Shown here in pieces: positions 60,373-64,000 of a stretch of 64,000 bases of DNA; position 1 is the first letter of the stretch, and each line of letters opens with the position of its first letter. The translations under genes and the position numbers were made by a program. The notes beneath the pieces were generated by a model, which saw only the letters and a program-made list of their open reading frames with translations, made no database searches and was not told where the DNA came from. The DNA is from Halorubrum sp. CSM-61 (GTDB lineage Archaea; Halobacteriota; Halobacteria; Halobacteriales; Haloferacaceae). Location of the stretch: contig NZ_RJJW01000008.1 of NCBI RefSeq assembly GCF_003781945.1, forward strand, positions 30,532 through 94,531. The letters are read 5' to 3'.

Positions 60373-60678
60373 ATGGCCGACGACGCCGTCGAAGCGAGCG
60401 GAAACGACGGGGACGGAACCGACGAAGACGGAGCCGGGGGGACCGCGGACCCGCCCGGCGTCCCGGCGACTCCGCGGGCGAGGGCGCGGTCCGCCGCCCT
60501 GTGGGGACTCGTCGGCGGGTTCGCGTTCCTGGTGCTCGCGCAGGGGTACTTGCTCCTCGACGGCGACCTCCCCTTCGGGTACGCCGGGCTGTTCGCGCTC
60601 GCGGGGGCGATCGCCGTCGCGTCCGGCGGGATCGCGTACGCGACCGAGCACCGACTCCACGCGAAAAGAAGGACTTAA
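60373..60678 (+). CDS. Small haloarchaeal membrane protein after ridA (101 aa)
   Basis: An acidic lead of about 35 residues, then two membrane segments (ALWGLVGGFAFLVLAQGYLLL and YAGLFALAGAIAVASGGIAYA), then a basic tail (HRLHAKRRT). It starts at the base after the ridA stop. I recall a family of this shape in haloarchaea (probably DUF7322). Function unknown. Confidence 0.65.
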   Translation: MADDAVEASGNDGDGTDEDGAGGTADPPGVPATPRARARSAALWGLVGGFAFLVLAQGYLLLDGDLPFGYAGLFALAGAIAVASGGIAYATEHRLHAKRRT

Positions 60679-60705
60679 CAGTCTCACCGGATTATCTCGG
60701 GACGA

Positions 60706-60787
60706 GCCAGGATGGCCGAGTGGTAAGGCGCACGCCTGGAAAGCGTGTTCCCATCCGGGATCGGGGGTTCAAATCCCTCTCCTGGCG
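60706..60787 (+). tRNA. tRNA-Ser (anticodon GGA)
   Basis: The acceptor arms GCCAGGA (60706-60712) and TCCTGGC (60780-60786) pair, with G as discriminator at 60787. The D-arm begins TGGCCGAGTGGTAAGGC. The anticodon stem is CACGC/GCGTG with loop CTGGAAA, so the anticodon is GGA at 60738-60740, reading UCC and UCU. A long variable arm (TTCCCATCCGGGATC) follows, as in serine tRNAs, and the T-arm is GGGGGTTCAAATCCCTC. CCA is not encoded. Confidence 0.95.
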
Positions 60788-60788
60788 T
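60766..60788 (+). repeat. Direct repeat, tRNA-Ser 3' end (att-like core, left)
   Basis: The 23-base sequence from GGTTCAAATCCC to CCTGGCGT is the T-arm and 3' acceptor end of tRNA-Ser. The same 23 bases recur exactly at 60906-60928. Confidence 0.85.
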
Positions 60789-60792
60789 CTTC

Positions 60793-60848
60793 CGCTGTCG
60801 CACAACGAGCGAGTACTGCGACAGCGACGAGCGAGTACTGCGACAGCG
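60793..60848. repeat. Hairpin and 22-bp tandem repeat just after tRNA-Ser
   Basis: CGCTGTCGCA (60793-60802) and TGCGACAGCG (60817-60826) form a perfect 10-bp inverted repeat. The 22-base unit ACGAGCGAGTACTGCGACAG-CG is present twice in tandem (60805-60826, 60827-60848). Confidence 0.8.
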
Positions 60849-60905
60849 AAGCGCCGACGGATTTGAACCAGGGAGTGAAGCGAGCGAAGCGAGCGGAACG
60901 ACCGA

Positions 60906-60928
60906 GGTTCAAATCCCTCTCCTGGCGT
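60906..60928 (+). repeat. Direct repeat, duplicated tRNA-Ser 3' end (att-like core, right)
   Basis: Exact second copy of the 23 bases of the tRNA-Ser 3' end, 140 bases downstream of the first. An inverted partial copy, GGATTTGAACC, lies at 60859-60869. No integrase gene is seen in the window. Confidence 0.85.
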
Positions 60929-61033
60929 TCCTTATTGACGATTTCGACCGTAGCAACGCTGTTCGACCTCCGTAGACGTTCCCGCACACCGACACAAGAC
61001 TCATGTGTGTGGGTGTTGTTGACACAGGTGACG

Positions 61034-61201
61034 ATGCCAGACACGAAATCAGGTCGCGAGCGGAAAGGGAGGAACAAGCGCCGGCAGCTGGAGAGTCACC
61101 TCAACCGACGCGAGCTCGACGCCGCCGACGAACCACCGGAACCGACGATCGACGAGGTCGACTCGGAGTACCTCACCGACACCGACGAGCTCGATCGGTG
61201 A
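61034..61201 (+). CDS. Small charged haloarchaeal protein (55 aa)
   Basis: MPDTKSGRERKGRNKRRQLE then LNRRELDAADEPPEPTIDEV. A basic N-terminal half and acidic C-terminal half, no cysteine or helix-turn-helix. I recall similar small proteins with the opening MP-x-x-x-GRERKGRNKRRQLE in other haloarchaea, which is why I accept it over the overlapping antisense frame. Function unknown. It lies just after the tRNA att-like duplication. Confidence 0.6.
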   Translation: MPDTKSGRERKGRNKRRQLESHLNRRELDAADEPPEPTIDEVDSEYLTDTDELDR

Positions 61202-61493
61202 CCGCTCGCGGCCGACCCCGCTTCTCCGTTCTCGTTCGGTAGCTCGTCCCGTAGTGCCGAGAGCAGCGCTTTTCATAGCCGCCTCCGGAATCGACGGCCA
61301 CCGAGTACGTATATAAACACAGCAGATGAGGAGCTCGGATCACTACGGAGATCCGTGCTAACCATACACATAAATATCGGTCGGCAGCCGCGGAGTCAGG
61401 CGGTTTTCTCGATCGGCTCGCGGGGTTCGGCGGCTGCGATCGAACGACAGCCAACGACATATTTATATAGAATCACAATCAATCAAGCAGTGT
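61202..61493. other. Promoter region before the thermosome gene
   Basis: No gene is seen. It contains GTATATAAAC at 61305-61314 (TATA-like on both strands), TAAATATCGG near 61371, and the thermosome TATA box at 61461. Two unused TATA-like blocks suggest more than one start or a short unseen RNA. Confidence 0.4.
61461..61470 (+). promoter_or_regulatory. TATA box of the thermosome gene
   Basis: ATTTATATAG lies 24-33 bases before the ATG at 61494. The flanking purine-rich ACGACAT may be the BRE. Strong promoters of this kind are typical of haloarchaeal heat-shock genes. Confidence 0.65.
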
Positions 61494-63152
61494 ATGAGCC
61501 AGCGAATGCAGCAGGGTCAGCCGATGATCATCATGGGCGACGACGCCCAGCGCGTCCAGGATAAGGACGCACAGGAGTACAACATCTCCGCGGCGCGCGG
61601 CGTCGCCGAGTCCGTACGCTCGACGCTCGGGCCGAAAGGGATGGACAAGATGCTCGTCGACTCGATGGGCGATGTGACCATCACGAACGACGGCGTCACC
61701 ATCCTGCAGACGATGGACATCGACAACCCGACCGCCGAGATGATCGTCGAGGTCGCCGAGACCCAGGAGGACGAGGCCGGCGACGGCACGACGAGCGCGG
61801 TCGCGATCGCGGGCGAGCTCCTCAAGAACGCCGAGGACCTCCTCGAGCAGGACATCCACCCGACGGCCGTCATCAAGGGCTTCAACCTCGCGAGCGAGTA
61901 CGCCCGCGAGCAGGTCGACGAGGTCGCCACCGCGGTCGACCCCGACGACACCGAGACCCTGAAGAGCGTCGCCGAGACGTCGATGACCGGTAAGGGCGCG
62001 GAGCTCGACAAGGACACGCTCGCCGACCTCGTCGTCCGCGCGATCCAGGGCGTCACCGTCGAGGCCGACGACGGCTCCCACGTCGTCGACCTAGCGAACC
62101 TCAACATCGAGACGCGCACCGGTCGCGCGGCCGGCCAGTCCCGGCTGCTCTCCGGCGCCGTCATCGACAAGGACCCGGTCCACGAGGACATGCCGACCGA
62201 CTTCGACGCGGCCGACGTCCTCCTGCTCAACGACCCGATCGAGGTCGAGGAGGCCGACGTGGACACCGCCGTCAACGTCGACTCGCCCGACCAGCTCCAG
62301 CGCTTCCTCGATCAGGAGGAAGAGCAGCTCCGCGCGAAGGTCGACACGATCGTCGAGTCGGGCGCCGACGTGGTCTTCTGTCAGAAGGGGATCGACGACC
62401 TCGCCCAGCACTACCTCGCGAAGGAGGGGATCCTCGCGGTCCGCCGGACGAAGAAGTCCGACCTGACCTTCCTCAAGAACGTGCTCGGCGCGCCGATCGT
62501 CAGCGACCTCGACTCGCTCACGGCCGACGACCTCGCGGTCGGTACGGTCAGCCGCGACGCCGAGGAGGAGCTGTTCTACGTCGAGGGCGAGGACGCCCAC
62601 GGCGTCACCCTCCTGCTGTACGGCACCACCGAGCACGTCGTCGACGAGCTCGAACGCGGCATTCAGGACGCCATCGACGTGGTCTCGACGACCGTCTCCG
62701 ACGGGCGCACGCTCCCCGGCGGCGGCGCCGTCGAGGTCGAGCTCGCCCGCCGGCTGCGCGACTACGCCGACTCCGTCTCCGGCCGCGAGCAGCTCGCCGT
62801 CGAGGCGTTCGCCGACTCGCTCGAACTGATCCCGCGCGTGCTCGCCGAGAACGCCGGGCTCGACGCCATCGACCTGCTCGTCGACCTCCGCGCGGCCCAC
62901 GAAGCGGGCGACACCGAGGCCGGACTGAACGTCTTCTCCGGCGAGGTCGAGAACACGACCGAGGCCGGCGTCGTCGAGACGGCCCACGCGAAGGAGCAGG
63001 CGATCGCCTCCGCCGCCGAGGCCGCGAACCTCGTCTTGAAAATCGACGACATCATCTCCGCGGGCGACCTCTCGACCGGCGGCGACGGCGACGAGGGCGG
63101 CGCCCCCGCCGGCGGCATGGGAGGCATGGGTGGCATGGGCGGTGCGATGTAA
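61494..63152 (+). CDS. Thermosome subunit (group II chaperonin)
   Basis: 552 residues. The equatorial ATP-binding motifs are SVRSTLGPKGMDKMLVDS and DGVTILQTMDID plus VAETQEDEAGDGTTSAVAIAGELL; the apical domain and built-in lid lie at about 210-370; the C-terminal block is DDIISAGDLS. It ends with the Gly-Gly-Met repeat GGMGGMGGMGGAM, which lies inside the ring. It forms a double-ring ATP-dependent folding chamber. Haloarchaea have two or three paralogues; I cannot tell which this is. Confidence 0.95.
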   Translation: MSQRMQQGQPMIIMGDDAQRVQDKDAQEYNISAARGVAESVRSTLGPKGMDKMLVDSMGDVTITNDGVTILQTMDIDNPTAEMIVEVAETQEDEAGDGTTSAVAIAGELLKNAEDLLEQDIHPTAVIKGFNLASEYAREQVDEVATAVDPDDTETLKSVAETSMTGKGAELDKDTLADLVVRAIQGVTVEADDGSHVVDLANLNIETRTGRAAGQSRLLSGAVIDKDPVHEDMPTDFDAADVLLLNDPIEVEEADVDTAVNVDSPDQLQRFLDQEEEQLRAKVDTIVESGADVVFCQKGIDDLAQHYLAKEGILAVRRTKKSDLTFLKNVLGAPIVSDLDSLTADDLAVGTVSRDAEEELFYVEGEDAHGVTLLLYGTTEHVVDELERGIQDAIDVVSTTVSDGRTLPGGGAVEVELARRLRDYADSVSGREQLAVEAFADSLELIPRVLAENAGLDAIDLLVDLRAAHEAGDTEAGLNVFSGEVENTTEAGVVETAHAKEQAIASAAEAANLVLKIDDIISAGDLSTGGDGDEGGAPAGGMGGMGGMGGAM

Positions 63153-63153
63153 G

Positions 63154-63174
63154 CGAGGTTCTGAAAGAACCTCG
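63154..63174 (+). terminator. Hairpin after the thermosome gene, likely terminator
   Basis: CGAGGTTCT (63154-63162) and AGAACCTCG (63166-63174) form a perfect 9-bp stem with a GAA loop, starting one base after the stop. No T-run follows, so it may act by RNA stability rather than intrinsic termination. Confidence 0.5.
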
Positions 63175-63177
63175 TTG

Positions 63178-63278
63178 CCGAGCGGGGAGCGAGCGAGGTC
63201 GACCGCAGGGAGACCTCGAAGCGAACGGGACGGTGTGTCCCGTGAGCGTACGCGACCCGCGAGGAGTGACCGCTCGGT
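63178..63278. ncRNA. Nested hairpins downstream of the thermosome, possible structured RNA
   Basis: Outer arms CCGAGCGG (63178-63185) and CCGCTCGG (63271-63278) enclose two smaller perfect hairpins, GAGGTC/GACCTC and GGGAC/GTCCC. The plan is a multi-branch structure of 101 bases. I recognise no RNA family. GC-rich DNA folds easily, so this is tentative. Confidence 0.3.
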
Positions 63279-63289
63279 AGGTTACTGAG

Positions 63290-63340
63290 AGTCAAGGAGA
63301 AAGCCTCGCGCTTCAGCGCGGGGATGAATCCGACAATTCT
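63290..63340 (+). mobile_element. IS200/IS605-like right-end hairpin, remnant 1
   Basis: GAGAAAGCCTCGCGC-TTCA-GCGCGGGGATGAATCC: an 8-bp stem with a TTCA loop (63304-63323), followed by ATGAATCCGAC. This resembles the 3' end of haloarchaeal IS200/IS605-type elements, where the hairpin is the transposase-recognised end and the 3' part of the TnpB guide RNA. No tnpA or tnpB frame is seen next to it. Confidence 0.45.
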
Positions 63341-63660
63341 CTCCAGCAACCACGAACTTCTGGTCGGGTGTTTTAACTGAGTGATCGTTGTATTAATAGT
63401 CATCCGAGGCGGTCTATCCGCCCACTTAATCGGACAATATCGGGATTCCCGACCACACACAGAAAGCACCCTTTCTGTTGTAGTGTTCGGGTACAGTAAG
63501 AAGTACCTCTGAATCCCATGCCGGGATAGGAGTACCGGCTGATTGGCACAGCCAGTGGCGGTCACCGGGACAGCTACAAACCGTAAACACCCCAAACCAG
63601 CGGTTCGGGACCGTGGGAATCTTTGCCCTTCAGGGCGGAGAGGATGTCAATCACACTCCC
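63341..63660 (+). mobile_element. IS200/IS605-like 3' region, remnant 2 (possible orphan guide-RNA scaffold)
   Basis: The segment ends with GGGAATCTTTGCCC-TTCA-GGGCGGAGAGGATG, again an 8-bp stem (two G-T pairs) with a TTCA loop (63621-63636), then GTCAATCAC. The 150 bases before it (from about 63505) contain paired blocks such as GCCGGGATAGGAGTACCGGC and CACCGGGAC, like the scaffold of a TnpB-associated RNA. No coding frame for TnpB is open through the region. A decayed or never-autonomous element is the best reading. Confidence 0.45.
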
Positions 63661-63861
63661 ACGACGCCGCTCCGGCCGTTTGAACACGCACGCTCGCGTT
63701 CCCCCAGTTTCGTTTTTTGGCTCTGTCGAACTCCGTAGCTGTTGGTGAACCATTCCGGCAGCGGCCAATCGAATACGGCGGCGAGCGATATCGGGAGTGA
63801 GTATAGCACATTGGTGGTGGCGAGCGAGTATTTAAACTACCGTGAGCGGCCTCGACGATCA
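63661..63861. other. Intergenic, no gene seen
   Basis: It contains GGCTCTGTCGAACTCCG at 63720-63736, which looks like the end of a haloarchaeal IS (the common GGCTCTGTTGAAATCC type), without a partner end in the window. A TATTTAAAC box lies at 63829-63837. Overall AT-richer than the genes. Nothing coding is seen. Confidence 0.4.
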
Positions 63862-64000
63862 CTTATAAATACGGTGGCGCGTGCCGCCGAGCGGCCGACA
63901 GGCCGCGAGGAGCACGCGCGAGGGAGTCGCTGGCGGCTATCGCCGCCAGCGACGAGGCTGGGGAGGCGTGAGGCGCGGTTGCGGTGCTGTGCGGGTGGGA
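63862..64000 (-). repeat. Structured intergenic element, copy F (cut by the window edge)
   Basis: It starts with CTTATAAATACGGTGGCGCGTGCC at about 63862. The first nested hairpin has GCGGCC GACA GGCCGC where the other copies have GCGCCC/GGGCGC, a paired change. The second is GTCGCTGGCGGC-TATC-GCCGCCAGCGAC (63926-63953), 12 bp. GAGGCTGGGGAGGCGTGAGG and GCGGTTGCGGTGCTGTGCGGGTGGGA follow; the window ends just before the expected CTCAAAGGGGCAG and main stem. Strand chosen to match copies C and E. Confidence 0.8.

Noticed and set aside
61049..61276. A 75-codon minus-strand frame over the small 55-residue gene, with a TATA-like box upstream at 61305
   Set aside because: Hydrophobic-basic composition unlike haloarchaeal proteins; the plus-strand frame has the typical charged sequence. 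The TATA-like box could belong to an unseen transcript, so this is not fully closed.
63719..63740. GGCTCTGTCGAACTCCG as an insertion-sequence terminal repeat
   Set aside because: No matching inverted end and no transposase frame in the last 300 bases; kept only as a remark in the intergenic entry.

Overview
The window reads as chromosomal DNA of a haloarchaeon, most likely Halorubrum or a close relative. The evidence is very high GC, acidic proteins, Tat-type signals, leaderless genes with TATA boxes about 25-30 bases before the start codon, and many genes known only from Halobacteria (halocyanin with a cytochrome b complex, UbaA/SAMP2/NcsA, the ftsZ2-cdrS-cdrL group, a salactin-like actin, thermosome). 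Apart from the two edges it is almost all housekeeping genome. The accessory signal sits in intergenic elements, one tRNA gene and the far right end.

Layout. 1-6.7 kb: end of a flavoenzyme, a zinc-finger/Hsp20 pair, a radical SAM-HhH protein, metallo-beta-lactamase and HAD hydrolases. 5.2-10.2 kb: halocyanin, split cytochrome b and small membrane proteins forming a respiratory complex. 11-16.5 kb: salactin-like actin with a FlaD/E-domain partner, pantoate kinase, VapBC, SRP54. 17-22 kb: Cmi4-like protein, BioY-EcfA-EcfT uptake system, membrane iron-sulfur oxidoreductase. 22.7-28.6 kb: pstS-C-A-B, phoU and a small phosphatase/ArsC. 28.6-33.9 kb: cation exchanger, VOC protein, B12-binding mutase subunit with MeaB, hydrolase, DUF4442. 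34.5-38 kb: ncsA, ftsZ2, cdrS, cdrL. 38-43 kb: smc-scpA. 43-51 kb: mtnP, SRPBCC, YeiH, two HD proteins, malate:quinone oxidoreductase, phosphoribosyltransferase. 51.8-60.7 kb: gatB, samp2, GNAT, rlmE, DHFR, Ala-DH-like, regulator, ubaA, ridA. 60.7-64 kb: tRNA-Ser with a duplicated 3' end, thermosome, IS200/IS605-like ends.

The most interesting system is a family of six dispersed intergenic elements (about 10.5, 16.6, 34.0, 43.2, 51.4 and 63.9 kb, the last cut by the window edge). Each has the same architecture: nested hairpins, conserved single-stranded blocks and a long stem whose sequence differs between copies while its two arms stay complementary, closed by CAAAG/CTTTG around a symmetric CCC/CCC (or GGG/GGG) internal loop. 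Three copies carry extra units of one end block spaced 54 bases apart. TATA-like boxes lie at the borders. This is the pattern of a conserved structured RNA or a hairpin-based mobile DNA element; I do not recognise it as a named family.

Second-tier signals are an array of GTAAGAC half-sites, including a perfect palindrome, at the cdrS-ftsZ2 promoter; a SAMP2 whose di-glycine is followed by six residues; an att-like duplication of the tRNA-Ser 3' end; and a VapC-like PIN protein with an inserted zinc ribbon.
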